Made by a program: the position numbers and the translations under genes. The notes beneath the pieces were generated by a model that saw only the letters and a program-made list of their open reading frames with translations, searched no databases and was not told where the DNA came from. Below, in pieces: positions 1 to 8,961 of a stretch of 64,000 bases of DNA (position 1 is its first letter; the number at the start of each line of letters is the position of its first letter). The DNA comes from Nonomuraea ceibae (GTDB lineage: Bacteria; Actinomycetota; Actinomycetes; Streptosporangiales; Streptosporangiaceae). The DNA lies in assembly GCF_019396325.1 (NCBI RefSeq), contig NZ_JAHKRO010000001.1:248001-312000 (forward strand), given 5' to 3'.

Positions 1-568
1 TCCGCGGCTTGATCACGCTCACCAGGCCGCCCTGGACGCCTCGCGGGAACAGGAACGCCATGGACGGCAGGAAGTTGTCCATGAAGAAGGCCGGCTTGAG
101 GATCGTCCAGTGGGGGAAGCCCGCCGTGCGGACGTGTTGCTCGATCGCGGCCTTGGCGTCCAGAGAGGCCGCCGCCGCCTCCTGCCCGGGGGTCTCGGTG
201 TGGCGTCCGGCGCCACTGGTGGACGTCTGCACGAACTGCGGCACTCCTGCGGCCTTCGCGCCTTCGATCAGGTTGACGGCCTGGGCCACCTCGTCGTCGA
301 AGTCGAAGCCTCGGGAGGTCAGCGGGGCCATCTGCACGGAGAAGACGGCGCGGGCGTCCTTGGCGGCCCGGGTCACCGATGCGCGGTCGTGGAGATCGCC
401 GGTGACGAGTTCGGCGCCGAGCGCTTCGACGGCCCGGGCCCGGTCGGTGGCCGGGTCGCGGACCAGGGCGCGGACCGGGACGCCGGCCGCGAGCAGGGCG
501 CGGGCGGTGGCCCCGCCCTGCCTGCCGGTGGCGCCGACGACCAGGACGGGCGCGGATGATGCGGGCAT
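1..568 (-). CDS. NmrA-like NAD(P)-binding reductase (partial)
   Basis: The reading frame starts at ATG 566-568 and runs off the left edge, so only about 189 N-terminal residues are visible. A Rossmann motif GATGRQG lies at residues 12-18, followed by LVRDP and GDLHD segments. These are typical of the NmrA/HSCARG atypical short-chain dehydrogenase group, which binds NAD(P) and acts as a redox sensor or quinone reductase. The gene is divergent from the TetR gene at 664, and a perfect 9-bp inverted repeat lies between them, so TetR repression is likely. Family assignment is firm; the substrate is unknown. Confidence 0.85.
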   Translation of the reverse strand, partial: MPASSAPVLVVGATGRQGGATARALLAAGVPVRALVRDPATDRARAVEALGAELVTGDLHDRASVTRAAKDARAVFSVQMAPLTSRGFDFDDEVAQAVNLIEGAKAAGVPQFVQTSTSGAGRHTETPGQEAAAASLDAKAAIEQHVRTAGFPHWTILKPAFFMDNFLPSMAFLFPRGVQGGLVSVIKPR

Positions 569-587
569 GATGCTCCCTCAGGACGAT

Positions 588-608
588 AAACGGCGGGGTC
601 CGCCGTTT
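588..608. promoter_or_regulatory. Inverted-repeat operator between NmrA-like gene and tetR
   Basis: AAACGGCGG and CCGCCGTTT form perfect 9-bp arms around GGT. A weaker related repeat, GGCGGGCCCCGCC, lies at 626-638. The pair sits in the short divergent gap and is the expected TetR-family binding site; the assignment is inferred from position and symmetry. Confidence 0.65.
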
Positions 609-663
609 TCTCTGCGGTACGATACGGCGGGCCCCGCCAGTTAGCAACACCGGAGATGACGCC

Positions 664-1236
664 ATGCCCGACCGCCAGCGCGCGGACGCCAGGCGCAACT
701 ACGCGCGCATCCTCGCCGTCGCCGAGGAGGAGGTCGCCACGCAGGGCGCCGGCGCCTCCCTGGAGCAGATCGCCCGCGTGGCAGGGGTCGGCTCGGCCAC
801 GGTGCGCCGCCACTTCCCCACCCGCCGGTCACTGCTGGAGGCGGTCTCCCACCGGCGGATCGAGTCCTTGTGCGCCCGCGCGAACGAGCTGGCGAGCGAG
901 GACGACAGCCGCGTGGCCCTCCTCGGCTGGCTCGGCGACGTCCTCACCTACTGCGTCGCCGCACGCGGGCTCACCGCCGCCCTGTCCTACGAGGAAGCCG
1001 AGCCCGGCTCGATGGATGAGAGCACCTGCGCGGCGATGATGGAACAGGCAGGCGATCCGCTGCTGCGCCGCGCCGTACGAGACGGCGTGGTCGCGGAAGG
1101 GGCCACCGTCGCCGACCTGATCGCGCTGATCGTCGGCATCGTCCTGGCGACTGAGCACCACCCCGACCCCGCCGCCCGCGCCGAGCACCTGTTCCGGCTC
1201 GCGGTAGCGGGCCTCAGCCCGCAACCCAGGACTTGA
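664..1236 (+). CDS. TetR family transcriptional regulator
   Basis: This 190-aa protein has an N-terminal helix-turn-helix (about residues 8-55), including SLEQIARVAGVGSATVRRHF, the TetR_N pattern. The C-terminal half is the variable ligand-binding and dimerisation domain. ATG 664 is preceded by CGGAG at a suitable distance. It is divergent from the NmrA-like reductase and probably represses both that gene and itself through the inverted repeat at 588-608. The ligand cannot be told from sequence. Confidence 0.9.
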   Translation: MPDRQRADARRNYARILAVAEEEVATQGAGASLEQIARVAGVGSATVRRHFPTRRSLLEAVSHRRIESLCARANELASEDDSRVALLGWLGDVLTYCVAARGLTAALSYEEAEPGSMDESTCAAMMEQAGDPLLRRAVRDGVVAEGATVADLIALIVGIVLATEHHPDPAARAEHLFRLAVAGLSPQPRT

Positions 1237-1272
1237 CGGTGTCTCCCGCATTTCGCTAGAGCATCACGCTAG

Positions 1273-1905
1273 TCATTCAGATGGTGCCAGAAGGGTGCTG
1301 ATCAGAGTCTGGGCCGCCCAGTCGGCCCAGGCACGGCTGCTCCAGCCCCGGTGGCCGGTGAGCAGGTGGTAGGTCTCCGGCGCCAGGACGGCGAGGGCCA
1401 TGTCCGCGGCGCGAAGTGCGTTGAGGTCGGCGCGCAGCGCGTTCTTGGCGGCCAGGGCACCGGTGAACACGGCCAGCACGGTGTGCCGCTGCGTGATGTT
1501 GGTGCGCCACAGTTCGGCGATCTCCGGGTCGGTGGCGGCGGCCGAGCGGGCGACCTCCAGCAGCGGCGCCACCCGGGCATGGATGTCGGCGGTGGCCTCG
1601 ACGAGCCGGTGCAGCAGCTCCGGCGGCGGCGCGGCGAGCGCTTGGGCGGCCCACGGGCGGTCGAGCGTGGCGACCGGGGCGTCGTCGCCGGCCACCTCGA
1701 CGTCGAGCAGCTCCTTGAGGATCGCTCGTTTGGTTTCGAAGGTGAAGTACAGCGTCTGCACGGCCACCCCGCCTTGGGTCGCGATGGCCTGCATGCTCGT
1801 GGCGGTGTAGCCGCGTTCGACGAACAGCTCGCGGGCGGCGGCGAGCATGCGGGCACGGGTCTGGGCCGTCTTGGCCGCGCGCACTCCGGGCTTGGGTGGT
1901 GTCAC
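1273..1905 (-). CDS. TetR family transcriptional regulator (GTG start)
   Basis: This 210-aa protein has a clear TetR_N domain (residues about 15-62: RARMLAAARELFVERGY, then QAIATQGGVAVQTLYFTF). The GTG start at 1903-1905 is chosen because GGGAG stands just upstream and the homologous domain begins shortly after. It is divergent from the flavoprotein/AhpD-like operon, and a 23-bp near-palindrome at 1951-1973 lies in the gap. It is the probable local repressor of that operon. It is convergent with the TetR gene ending at 1236, leaving a 36-bp gap. Confidence 0.9.
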   Translation of the reverse strand: MTPPKPGVRAAKTAQTRARMLAAARELFVERGYTATSMQAIATQGGVAVQTLYFTFETKRAILKELLDVEVAGDDAPVATLDRPWAAQALAAPPPELLHRLVEATADIHARVAPLLEVARSAAATDPEIAELWRTNITQRHTVLAVFTGALAAKNALRADLNALRAADMALAVLAPETYHLLTGHRGWSSRAWADWAAQTLISTLLAPSE

Positions 1906-1950
1906 CGGTGATCTCCCAAACTTGACTGGAGCGCCACTCTAGTGCAATTG

Positions 1951-1973
1951 TCGCTGGAGTATCGCTCCAGCGA
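1951..1973. promoter_or_regulatory. Palindromic operator, TetR/flavoprotein divergent gap
   Basis: TCGCTGGAG and CTCCAGCGA form perfect 9-bp arms around a 5-bp centre. A partial copy of one arm (CTGGAGCG) occurs at about 1926-1933. The site lies 46 bp upstream of the tetR GTG start and is the best candidate operator for that repressor. Confidence 0.65.
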
Positions 1974-1987
1974 AAGACGTATGACAC

Positions 1988-2146
1988 ATGGGCAACCGCA
2001 CCTTGACGGGTCACACGGCCGCGGTGGAGTCGGCGGTCTTCCCGGAGAACACCGCGCTGCCGACCATCGGCACCGGAGCCGCTGGCGGCCGACATGGCAT
2101 CACCGCGCTGTCGCCCGGCGCACCACGCTGCTGGCGGGCGTCGTGA
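1988..2146 (+). CDS. Small leader ORF with WD40-like fragment (doubtful)
   Basis: A 51-codon frame from ATG 1988 ends in a TGA that overlaps the GTG start of the flavoprotein (GTGA), an arrangement that permits translational coupling. Its N-terminus (LTGHTAAVESAVF) resembles the start of a WD40 repeat, but the rest does not continue as a propeller. It may be a coupling leader peptide, a decayed WD40 gene fragment or noise. No convincing Shine-Dalgarno sequence precedes it. Confidence 0.3.
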   Translation: MGNRTLTGHTAAVESAVFPENTALPTIGTGAAGGRHGITALSPGAPRCWRAS

Positions 2147-3276
2147 CGCCCACCGTCATCATCATCGGAGCAGGTCCGGCCGGGTTGGCGGCCGCGGCGG
2201 CCCTGCGCCGGCGCCGGATCAACCCGGTCATCCTCGAACAGGGCGAGGCGGTGGGCACCTCCTGGCGGCACCGCCACCAGGACCTGCGCCTGAACACCAT
2301 CCGCTGGCTCTCCGACCTGCCCGGCCTGCCCATCCCCGGACGTGCCGGCCGGTGGGTCGCCCGGGACGACTACATCGACTACCTCGAACGCTTCACCCGG
2401 CACGCGCGACTCCACGTACGTTGCGGTGTTCAAGCCCGCCGGATCGACCCCGTGGCCGGCGGCTGGCAGATCACGACGAACGACGGCCACTACCGCAGCC
2501 GCCACGTCGTCGTCGCCACCGGCCACGACCGCGTCCCCAAGCTGCCCGACTGGCCCGGACGCGCGGGCTTCCAGCGGCCGATCCAGCACGTCGCCGCCTT
2601 GCGCCGCGCCGCCGACCTCGCCGGCGCCCGAGTCCTGCTCGTCGGCGCCGGAAACTCCGGCGTCGAGATCGCCGGCCACCTCGTCGACGCGGGCGTCCGG
2701 CGCCTGTGGATGTCGGTGCGCACCTCACCGACCATCCTGCCCCGGCACCTGTACGGCCTCCCCCTGCATCCGCTCACCCTCGCGCTGCGCCTCCTGCCGG
2801 AGCCGATCCGCGACCGCCTCGCCCGCGCCGCGGCGTACCACGCGTTCGGCGACCTGCGCGCCCACGGGCTGCCCACCCCGAGGCAGGGCCCGTACGAGCG
2901 CATGCGCACCACCGGCGTCACCATCGCGATCGACCAGGGCTTCGTCGGGCATCTCACCGCCGGCCGGCTGCACCTCGTCGCCGACATCGACCGTCTCGAC
3001 GGTCCCGAGGTCGTGCTGCGAGACGGCAGCCGGCTGCGACCCGACACGGTGCTGGCCGCCACCGGCTACGACCCCGGTCTCGCCGATCTGGTCGGACACC
3101 TCGACGTCCTCGACCACCACGGACGTCCCCACCGTGATGCGGGCAAGCACCGGCCGGGACTGTGGTTCATCGGCTACCGACCGGCGATAGAGGGCAGCCT
3201 GCGCCGGTTTCCCGTCGAAGCGCGGCGGATCGCCCGCGCCATCGGCAACGCGCCCCAAGCCTGCCCGCGTCCCTGA
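2143..3276 (+). CDS. CzcO-like FAD/NAD(P)-dependent oxidoreductase
   Basis: This 377-aa flavoprotein begins at GTG 2143, placing the FAD-binding motif GAGPAGLAAA near the N-terminus, as usual in the family. A second dinucleotide motif, GAGNSGVEIAG, lies near residue 168 and binds NAD(P)H. ATGYDPG near the C-terminus is the conserved FAD-contact segment of flavin monooxygenase-like proteins. The family includes CzcO and flavin-containing monooxygenases; the substrate is unknown. The next gene follows after 27 bp, so the two form an operon, probably repressed by the divergent TetR. The longer in-frame extension to 1942 crosses the operator and is rejected. Confidence 0.85.
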   Translation: MTPTVIIIGAGPAGLAAAAALRRRRINPVILEQGEAVGTSWRHRHQDLRLNTIRWLSDLPGLPIPGRAGRWVARDDYIDYLERFTRHARLHVRCGVQARRIDPVAGGWQITTNDGHYRSRHVVVATGHDRVPKLPDWPGRAGFQRPIQHVAALRRAADLAGARVLLVGAGNSGVEIAGHLVDAGVRRLWMSVRTSPTILPRHLYGLPLHPLTLALRLLPEPIRDRLARAAAYHAFGDLRAHGLPTPRQGPYERMRTTGVTIAIDQGFVGHLTAGRLHLVADIDRLDGPEVVLRDGSRLRPDTVLAATGYDPGLADLVGHLDVLDHHGRPHRDAGKHRPGLWFIGYRPAIEGSLRRFPVEARRIARAIGNAPQACPRP

Positions 3277-3303
3277 AATAGCCCAACCACGGAGGAGATC
3301 AGC

Positions 3304-4320
3304 ATGTCCATCCGCCACATCGCGCCCGTCCCCAGGAAATCCGCCACCGGCCGAGTAGCCGAGGTGTACGCCCAGTCGGCGGCCGACTTCGGGCAGGCCG
3401 CGTTCATGATGCTGTCCCCGGCGCCTGAACTGCACGCCGCGGCCTGGGCCGTGCTGCGCGAGTCGGAACTGGCAGGACTCGCCCCCCGCACCGACAAGGA
3501 AGTCGTGGCCGTGGCCGTGTCACAGGCCAACCGGTGCCGGTTCTGCATCGACGCGCACACCATCCTCATCCACGCCCTCGGCGAACACCAGCTCGCCGAG
3601 GACCTGCTCGACGGCCGAGTCCCGGCCGACCCTCACCACGCCGCCCTGACGACCTGGGCGAAAGCCACCCGAACCCTCGACCCGGCACACCTGCCGGCAC
3701 CGCCCTTCCCTGCCGACCTCGCCGCCGAGTACATCGGCACGGCCCTGTCGACCCACTTCATCAACCGCATGTTCTCCACGCTCACCGACGAGCAACTGCT
3801 GCCCGGCAACCTGCAACGAGCACGGCCGGTACGCCGCGTCGGGGCCATGGCCTACACCCGCACCGTCCACCAGGAACTCACCCGAGGCGACAGCCTGCCG
3901 CTCCTGGCCGGCATCCCGATGGAGCCCCGGCCGGCCTGGGCGGGCGACACACCGATCGGAGCCGCGTTCGCCGCCCTGCGCAGCGCGGCAGCCGCCGGCG
4001 CCACGCTCCTGAGCGAGCCAAGCCGGAACCTTCTCCGAGCCACGGTCGCCGAACCCACCCCCTTTTCACCTGGCACACGGCTGACACAACGGTTGACCCA
4101 GCTTCCCGAAGCCGACCGGCCCGCCGCCAAGCTCGCGCTCCTGGCCGCTGTCAGCCCACACGACATCACCGAAGCGGATGTCACCGCATGGCGCACCACG
4201 ACCTCCGCCACCGACACCGACCTGGTGCGCCTGCTCGCCTTCGGCGCCATCACCGCGATGGAGCGGATCGAGGAGACCATCACCAGCCGAACACCGACTG
4301 CCCCCACCGACCGCGTCTGA
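3304..4320 (+). CDS. AhpD-like / carboxymuconolactone decarboxylase family protein
   Basis: This is a 338-aa protein with a strong ribosome binding site (GGAGGAG) before ATG 3304. RCRFCIDAHT (about residues 78-87) is the AhpD signature with its redox-active C-x-x-C pair and a following histidine. The family acts as alkylhydroperoxidase partner or as carboxymuconolactone decarboxylase. The protein is about twice the usual length; the second half has no C-x-x-C and may be a degenerate second copy of the fold. It is the downstream partner of the flavoprotein. The ECF41 literature repeatedly links this family (the C of 'COE' genes) to such sigma factors, but no such promoter is seen here. Confidence 0.85.
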   Translation: MSIRHIAPVPRKSATGRVAEVYAQSAADFGQAAFMMLSPAPELHAAAWAVLRESELAGLAPRTDKEVVAVAVSQANRCRFCIDAHTILIHALGEHQLAEDLLDGRVPADPHHAALTTWAKATRTLDPAHLPAPPFPADLAAEYIGTALSTHFINRMFSTLTDEQLLPGNLQRARPVRRVGAMAYTRTVHQELTRGDSLPLLAGIPMEPRPAWAGDTPIGAAFAALRSAAAAGATLLSEPSRNLLRATVAEPTPFSPGTRLTQRLTQLPEADRPAAKLALLAAVSPHDITEADVTAWRTTTSATDTDLVRLLAFGAITAMERIEETITSRTPTAPTDRV

Positions 4321-4322
4321 CT

Positions 4323-4340
4323 GCACCCGCGTCGGGGTGC
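4323..4340 (+). terminator. Short hairpin after the AhpD-like gene
   Basis: GCACCC and GGGTGC arms with a 6-nt loop begin three bases after the stop codon. It is a weak, U-poor terminator candidate of the kind common in high-GC actinobacteria. Confidence 0.4.
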
Positions 4341-4551
4341 TGCGGGAGGTAGCTCCGTCGCGCCCCCGCCTCTGTGCCGTGCCGGGGACCATCCCCGCAC
4401 GCCGCCGCATTCGGCGGTGTGGCGGTCCGTACGGGCGGGGGGCACCAAGACCCGGAAGTCACGTCGTACGCCCGCCCTGCCTCAGCGTTGCGTGGATGCC
4501 TTTCAGAAACGACGTGCAGAGCAGCCGTCATGGGACTCTCCTCCGGGAGGG

Positions 4552-4803
4552 TCAGCGCCAATAGCCGTTGGCAGCGGCGACGGTGGCGAACTCCAGCGCC
4601 ACCACCTGGGCGGCGGCGATCAGGCCCATGGGGTCTTCGCCGTACCGCGCCCGCCCGGCCCGGAGGATCTCCAGGTCGGGCTGGAGGTTGTGCACGGTGT
4701 GACGGGCGAGCGTGATGGCCAGGGCCCGTCCCTCTTCGGGGGTAGCGGTGATGAGGGTGCCGCCGGGGACGAGCACCATGCCTTCATCGGGAACGTGGGT
4801 CAT
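4552..4803 (-). CDS. Hypothetical 83-aa protein
   Basis: The frame from ATG 4801-4803 encodes 83 aa. It has two helical stretches (EEGRALAITLARHTVHNLQ and GLIAAAQVVALEFATVAAANG) and no cysteine, signal peptide or recognisable motif. A longer in-frame start at 4989 would add 62 residues of low-complexity composition and is less likely. An ECF41-type promoter lies on the same strand at 4996-5022, giving a leader of about 185 nt. I do not recognise the family. Confidence 0.55.
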   Translation of the reverse strand: MTHVPDEGMVLVPGGTLITATPEEGRALAITLARHTVHNLQPDLEILRAGRARYGEDPMGLIAAAQVVALEFATVAAANGYWR

Positions 4804-4995
4804 GGGGATTTCGCCTTTCACTGATGCGCTCAAATTCTGTGGGTGCTCGTGTTCTGGGTGGCTCGCAGGCGGCGGTGCCTTCTGGGGGTGACGCCCTTCA
4901 CCTGCTGCCTGCCTCGCAGATACGAACTCCGCGCTGGAGCCGTGCGTGCCCCCTGAGCCTGCCGGGGTGGCCTGTTGCCAACCCGTCACTTACTA

Positions 4996-5022
4996 GACCG
5001 GACAGCCTCCGGGCTCGTGACG
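4996..5022 (-). promoter_or_regulatory. ECF41-type promoter (83-aa gene)
   Basis: On the minus strand it reads CGTCACG-N14-CCGGTC, preceded in the spacer by GGCTGT as at the site at 11792. The -35 element differs from the consensus TGTCAC(A/G) at its first base. It is the only minus-strand site in this gap. Confidence 0.6.
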
Positions 5023-5205
5023 CCGCCGCGAGGAGGAATCAGCAGAGTGTCGCTCGAAGTCGGCCTGCCCGGCTGTCAGCGTGCTCCTGGGCCGGTTGGA
5101 GGAGATGGGCTGTCGCCGTCACCGTGCCGGTATGGCCCGTCCGACGCGTGTTCGCTGAGTCCAGCAGCCCTGGGTGATCCGGGCATTCGCGCTATCGGTA
5201 CGTGC

Positions 5206-5233
5206 TGTCACATTTCGTCGCCCCCATCCGGTC
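5206..5233 (+). promoter_or_regulatory. ECF41-type promoter (disulfide oxidoreductase gene)
   Basis: TGTCACA at 5206-5212, 15-nt spacer, CCGGTC at 5228-5233: an exact match to the array consensus. The next gene starts at 5453, so the leader would be about 210 nt. Confidence 0.7.
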
Positions 5234-5452
5234 GTTGCTGTGGAACGCAACCGAGCATGGTGCGGGGTGACGATGAAGGCCGGCTCACTGGCCAGGGCGC
5301 CGGGGCGATGGGGTCCGGGGCGTCCGTCTCGCGAACAGGGCGATGCGCACGGCCTTCGCCGGCCCCGGCTCCTCAAAGGCCGATGCCGGCGCGCCCATGA
5401 ACACCCGGCAGCGTCGCACACCCCGTATCGGAACAAGCGAGGAGACAGACAG

Positions 5453-6814
5453 ATGAGCAGCAATTACGACGTCATCGTGATCGGTGGCGGATCGCCTGGA
5501 GAGCATTGTGTCGGCGCCCTGGCCGACGGTGGGTTGCGCGTCGCGCTCGTGGAACGGGAACTGGTCGGCGGGGAATGCTCCTACTGGGCCTGCATCCCGT
5601 CCAAGACGCTGTTGCGTCCGGGCGAGGCGGTCCACGGAGCGCGGGAGGCGGCCGCCACCGCCGAGGTCGACGCCGAGCGAGCCCTGGCCTGGCGGGACTT
5701 CATGGTGTCCGACTACTCCGACGCGGGCCAGCAGCGGTGGCTGGCCGCCAAGGGCATCGACCTGCTGCGTGGCACCGGCCGGCTCGCCGGGCCGGGTGTC
5801 GTGGAGGTGAACGGTGTTCGCCACACCGCCGACCACATCGTCATCGCCACCGGCGCGTCACCCGTCATTCCTCCCGTCCCGGGCCTGCGGGAACTGCCGG
5901 GCGTCTGGACCAGCCGCGAGGCGACCGGTATGAAGGCGGTGCCGCGGCGGCTTCTCGTACTCGGCGGCGGTGCCGTCGGCGTGGAGATGGCCCAGGCGGT
6001 ACGGCGTCTGGGCGGCGAGGTGGTCCTGACCGCACGGAGCCGGCATGTCCTGCCGCGCGAGCCCGCGCCACTTGGCGAGGCGCTCGGCGAGGTCCTTCGC
6101 CGCGACGGGGTCGAGATCGTGCTCGGCCCGCAGGTCACCGGTGCCCGGCACGACGGCCAGGACTACGTTCTCACCCTCGACGACGGTCAAGAGCTGCGCG
6201 GCGACAAGCTGCTCGTCGCCGCCGGGCGGCGCCCACGCGTGCACGACCTCGGCCTGGAGACGGTCGGGGTAAGCGCCGACGGCCATGGCATCCCCGTCGA
6301 TCGGCGCCTGCGCGCCGCCGAGAAGCTCTGGGTGGTCGGCGACGCCACCGGCCTATGGATGCTGACCCACGTCGGCAAATACCAGGGCGAGGTCGTTGCG
6401 GACAACATTCTCGGCACGCGTCGTGAGGCGGACTATACGGCCGTGCCCCGCGTCGTCTACACCGACCCGCAGGCCGCATCGGTCGGCGACGTCGAGGCGC
6501 GGTTCAGCGCCACCGTTCCTCTCTCCGAGGTGGCCAAGACCGCCACGTACACCCGAGCCTACGAGGAATCCAACGGATTCCTCGCGCTGTTCAGCGACGG
6601 CCATGTGCTCACCGGCGCCTGCGCTTTCGGCCCCGAGGCGGGCGAGTGGCTGCAGCAGGCGACCCTTGCGATCCGCGCCCGGATCCCGCTGGACGTGCTG
6701 CGCGACACCATCCAACCGTTCCCCGCCTTCTCGGAAATCTACGTTGCCGCGCTCAAGGGCCTGCACGACAAGATCGCAGGGGCCGGGCAACCAGCCCGGC
6801 AGGAAGCGTCATAG
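5453..6814 (+). CDS. Pyridine nucleotide-disulfide oxidoreductase (class I)
   Basis: This 453-aa protein belongs to the dihydrolipoyl dehydrogenase/mercuric reductase group. The FAD motif GGGSPG is at residues 11-16. The redox-active disulfide is in [13 protein letters not shown] (Cys42, Cys47). The NAD(P)H motif [11 protein letters not shown] lies near residue 170 and the second FAD motif VVGDATG near residue 300. The C-terminal dimer domain normally supplies a catalytic His in an H-P-x-x-x-E context; here the segment reads [10 protein letters not shown] and the His is absent. ATG 5453 follows GAGGAGA. The missing His suggests a divergent reductase rather than a classical Lpd. An ECF41-type promoter lies upstream at 5206. 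Confidence 0.85.
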   Translation: MSSNYDVIVIGGGSPGEHCVGALADGGLRVALVERELVGGECSYWACIPSKTLLRPGEAVHGAREAAATAEVDAERALAWRDFMVSDYSDAGQQRWLAAKGIDLLRGTGRLAGPGVVEVNGVRHTADHIVIATGASPVIPPVPGLRELPGVWTSREATGMKAVPRRLLVLGGGAVGVEMAQAVRRLGGEVVLTARSRHVLPREPAPLGEALGEVLRRDGVEIVLGPQVTGARHDGQDYVLTLDDGQELRGDKLLVAAGRRPRVHDLGLETVGVSADGHGIPVDRRLRAAEKLWVVGDATGLWMLTHVGKYQGEVVADNILGTRREADYTAVPRVVYTDPQAASVGDVEARFSATVPLSEVAKTATYTRAYEESNGFLALFSDGHVLTGACAFGPEAGEWLQQATLAIRARIPLDVLRDTIQPFPAFSEIYVAALKGLHDKIAGAGQPARQEAS

Positions 6815-6863
6815 ACCCTACGGCCCACACCCGGCGGCATCGTTCGCCGGTCAGAGCTGTGAA

Positions 6864-6903
6864 CCTGAGGGCGGTGCTCAGCGGTTGACCCACCGCCCTC
6901 AGG
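6864..6903. terminator. Bidirectional terminator between oxidoreductase and arcC
   Basis: CCTGAGGGCGGT and ACCGCCCTCAGG are perfect 12-bp arms separated by 16 nt. The hairpin sits between the convergent oxidoreductase and arginine deiminase operons. Confidence 0.7.
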
Positions 6904-7016
6904 AAATCGCACCCGTCCGCTGATCATTCGGCCAACAGTTGGAGCGCCGGATCGGCCGCTGTCTCAGGGCTGACACCGTTGCCCACGGTCTCGCCCACGG
7001 GTGTACGCCGCTGTGC

Positions 7017-7958
7017 TCATCGTGTTCGCCTTGGCGCGCTTGCCGAGCCGGTCGATGTCGTGATGGTGGTTCCCGCCGTGCCGGCGAGCACCGCGGACGC
7101 CTCCCGCAGCGCGCCGATCGCCGCCGCCCGCCCGGTTGCCGTGGCGAACCGGATACACGCGTCGACCTTGGGCCCCATCGACCCGTCAGGGAAGGGCATC
7201 GTGCGCAGCTCGCCGACATCGATGGTGGACAGCGGCCGCTCCCGTGGAGTGCCGAAGTCGCGGCGGACGGCGTCGACGTCGGTAAGGATCACGAGGCGGT
7301 CGGCGTTCAGTTCGATCGCCAGCAGTGCCGCCGTGTGGTCCTTGTCGACGACGGCCTGCGCACCCTCGAACCGCCCGCCGCCCACGGCGAGAATCGGAAC
7401 GCCGCCTCCGCCTCCGCAGATGACGGTCGTGCCTGTGGCCACGAGGCGCCGGATCGTGGGGAGTTCGACGATCCGGCGCGGCGACGGGGACGCCACCACC
7501 CGGCGCCAGGCCGGGCCGTCCCGGGCGACGGTCCACCCGTGCTCCCGCGCGAATCTCCGGGCCACCGGCTCCGGGTATCCCTGGCCGACGAACTTCGCGG
7601 GGGCGCGGAACGCCGGATCGTCCGCGTCGACCTCGGTCTGCGTGACGATCGTGACGACTGGCCGGACCATGCCCGCGTTGCCCAGCTCCCGCGCCAGCCA
7701 GTACCCGATCATGCCCTGGGTCTGGGCGCCGAGCGTGTCGAGCGGGAACGGGTGGGCCAGCGCCGGGTCGTTCTCGCTCTCGGCGGCCAGCATCCCGATC
7801 TGCGGCCCATTGCCATGACAGAGCACCAGCGTGTGCTCGGCGGCGAGCGGCGCCAGCGCGCGGGCGGCGGCGCGCACGTGCCGTCGCTGCACCTCCTCGT
7901 CGGGATGTTCGCCTCGTTCGAGCAGGGCGTTCCCGCCCAGCGCGACGACCAGCAGCAT
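7017..7958 (-). CDS. arcC: Carbamate kinase
   Basis: This 313-aa protein has the amino acid kinase fold. ALGGNALLERGE near the N-terminus is the phosphate-binding start of carbamate kinases, followed by CHGNGPQIG, VTIVTQTEVD, CGGGGGVP and DKDHTAALLA, all conserved in ArcC. It makes ATP from carbamoyl phosphate and ADP, the last step of the arginine deiminase pathway. It is the final gene of the permease-arcA-arcB-arcC operon, one base after the arcB stop codon. Confidence 0.95.
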   Translation of the reverse strand: MLLVVALGGNALLERGEHPDEEVQRRHVRAAARALAPLAAEHTLVLCHGNGPQIGMLAAESENDPALAHPFPLDTLGAQTQGMIGYWLARELGNAGMVRPVVTIVTQTEVDADDPAFRAPAKFVGQGYPEPVARRFAREHGWTVARDGPAWRRVVASPSPRRIVELPTIRRLVATGTTVICGGGGGVPILAVGGGRFEGAQAVVDKDHTAALLAIELNADRLVILTDVDAVRRDFGTPRERPLSTIDVGELRTMPFPDGSMGPKVDACIRFATATGRAAAIGALREASAVLAGTAGTTITTSTGSASAPRRTR

Positions 7959-7959
7959 G

Positions 7960-8961
7960 TCAGGCTCCCAGTGACGCGACGAGCACGGCCTTGATGGTGT
8001 GCAACCGGTTCTCCGCCTGCTCGAAGACTATGGAGGCGGGGGAGGCGAACACCTCGTCGGTGACCTCGGCCCCGGTGAGTCCGTGACGTTCGTGGATCCG
8101 CTTGCCGAGCGTGGTGCTGGTGTCGTGGACGGCAGGCAGGCAATGCATGAAGCGCGTGTCGGGGCGTCCGGTGGCGGCCATCGCCTCCGCCGTGACCCGG
8201 TAGGGGGTGAGTAACGGGACCCGCCGGTCCCATTCGGCGTCGGCCTCGCCCATGCTGACCCACACGTCGGTATGGACGAAGGCGGCGCCGTCAAGCGCCA
8301 CCGCGAGATCGTCGGTGACCGTCACCCGGGCGCCGCTCTCCTGCGCCAGGCGTTCGGCCTGTCGCACCAGCGACTCCGGTGGGCTCAGCTCGGCGGGCGC
8401 GGCGATCCGCACGTCCATGCCGAGCATGGCCCCGGTGATCAGCAGCGACCGGGCCATGTTGCCGCGCCCGTCGCCGGTGAAGCAGTAGCTGATCCGTTCG
8501 ATGTCGCCCGGCTGGTGTTCGCGCATGGTCAGGACGTCGGCGAGCATCTGGGTCGGGTGCCACTGGTCGGTGAGCCCGTTCCAGACCGGGACGCCGGCGT
8601 GCCTGGCCAGCTCCTCGACGGTCTCCTGGGCGAACCCGCGGAACTCGATCCCGTCGAACATCGCGCCCAGCACCCGCGCGGTGTCGGCGACGCTCTCCTC
8701 CCGGCCCAGGTGCGAGCCCGACGGCCCGAGGTAGGTGACGTGGGCGCCCTGGTCGTAGGCTGCGACTTCGAACGCGCATCGGGTGCGGGTGGAGTCCTTC
8801 TCGAAGACCAGGGCGATGTTGCGTCCGGTCAGCTCGGGCCGTTCGTGTCCGGCCCGCTTGGCCTCCTTCAGCGCCGCGGCGCGGTCGAGCAGTTCGAGGA
8901 AGCCCGTGCGGCCGAGGCCGGTCACGGTGAGCAACGAGCCGGACGAGGACGGGCGGGTCAC
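7960..8961 (-). CDS. arcB: Ornithine carbamoyltransferase (catabolic)
   Basis: This is a 333-aa ornithine transcarbamylase. The carbamoyl phosphate motif STRTR is at residues 57-61, and HCLPAVHD near residue 270 is the ornithine-site signature. In this operon it works in the catabolic direction, splitting citrulline with phosphate into ornithine and carbamoyl phosphate. The GTG start (8959-8961) overlaps the arcA TGA, and AAGGAG inside the end of arcA serves as ribosome binding site, so translation is coupled. An anabolic argF role is less likely given the flanking arcA and arcC. Confidence 0.95.
   Translation of the reverse strand: MTRPSSSGSLLTVTGLGRTGFLELLDRAAALKEAKRAGHERPELTGRNIALVFEKDSTRTRCAFEVAAYDQGAHVTYLGPSGSHLGREESVADTARVLGAMFDGIEFRGFAQETVEELARHAGVPVWNGLTDQWHPTQMLADVLTMREHQPGDIERISYCFTGDGRGNMARSLLITGAMLGMDVRIAAPAELSPPESLVRQAERLAQESGARVTVTDDLAVALDGAAFVHTDVWVSMGEADAEWDRRVPLLTPYRVTAEAMAATGRPDTRFMHCLPAVHDTSTTLGKRIHERHGLTGAEVTDEVFASPASIVFEQAENRLHTIKAVLVASLGA

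Larger units (their letters stand above)
4804..5452. other. 649-bp divergent gap with two ECF41-type promoters
   Basis: No convincing gene is seen. The gap contains back-to-back promoter matches at 4996-5022 (minus) and 5206-5233 (plus), so both flanking genes would have unusually long leaders of about 185 and 210 nt. A 47-codon frame from 5254 is unsupported. Confidence 0.5.

Noticed and set aside
3518..3536. TGTCACA followed by CCGGTG inside the AhpD-like gene
   Set aside because: The spacer is only 6 nt and the site is within coding sequence.
5174..5452. N-terminal extension of the disulfide oxidoreductase
   Set aside because: The Rossmann motif belongs at the N-terminus and a good ribosome binding site precedes ATG 5453; the extension crosses a promoter match.
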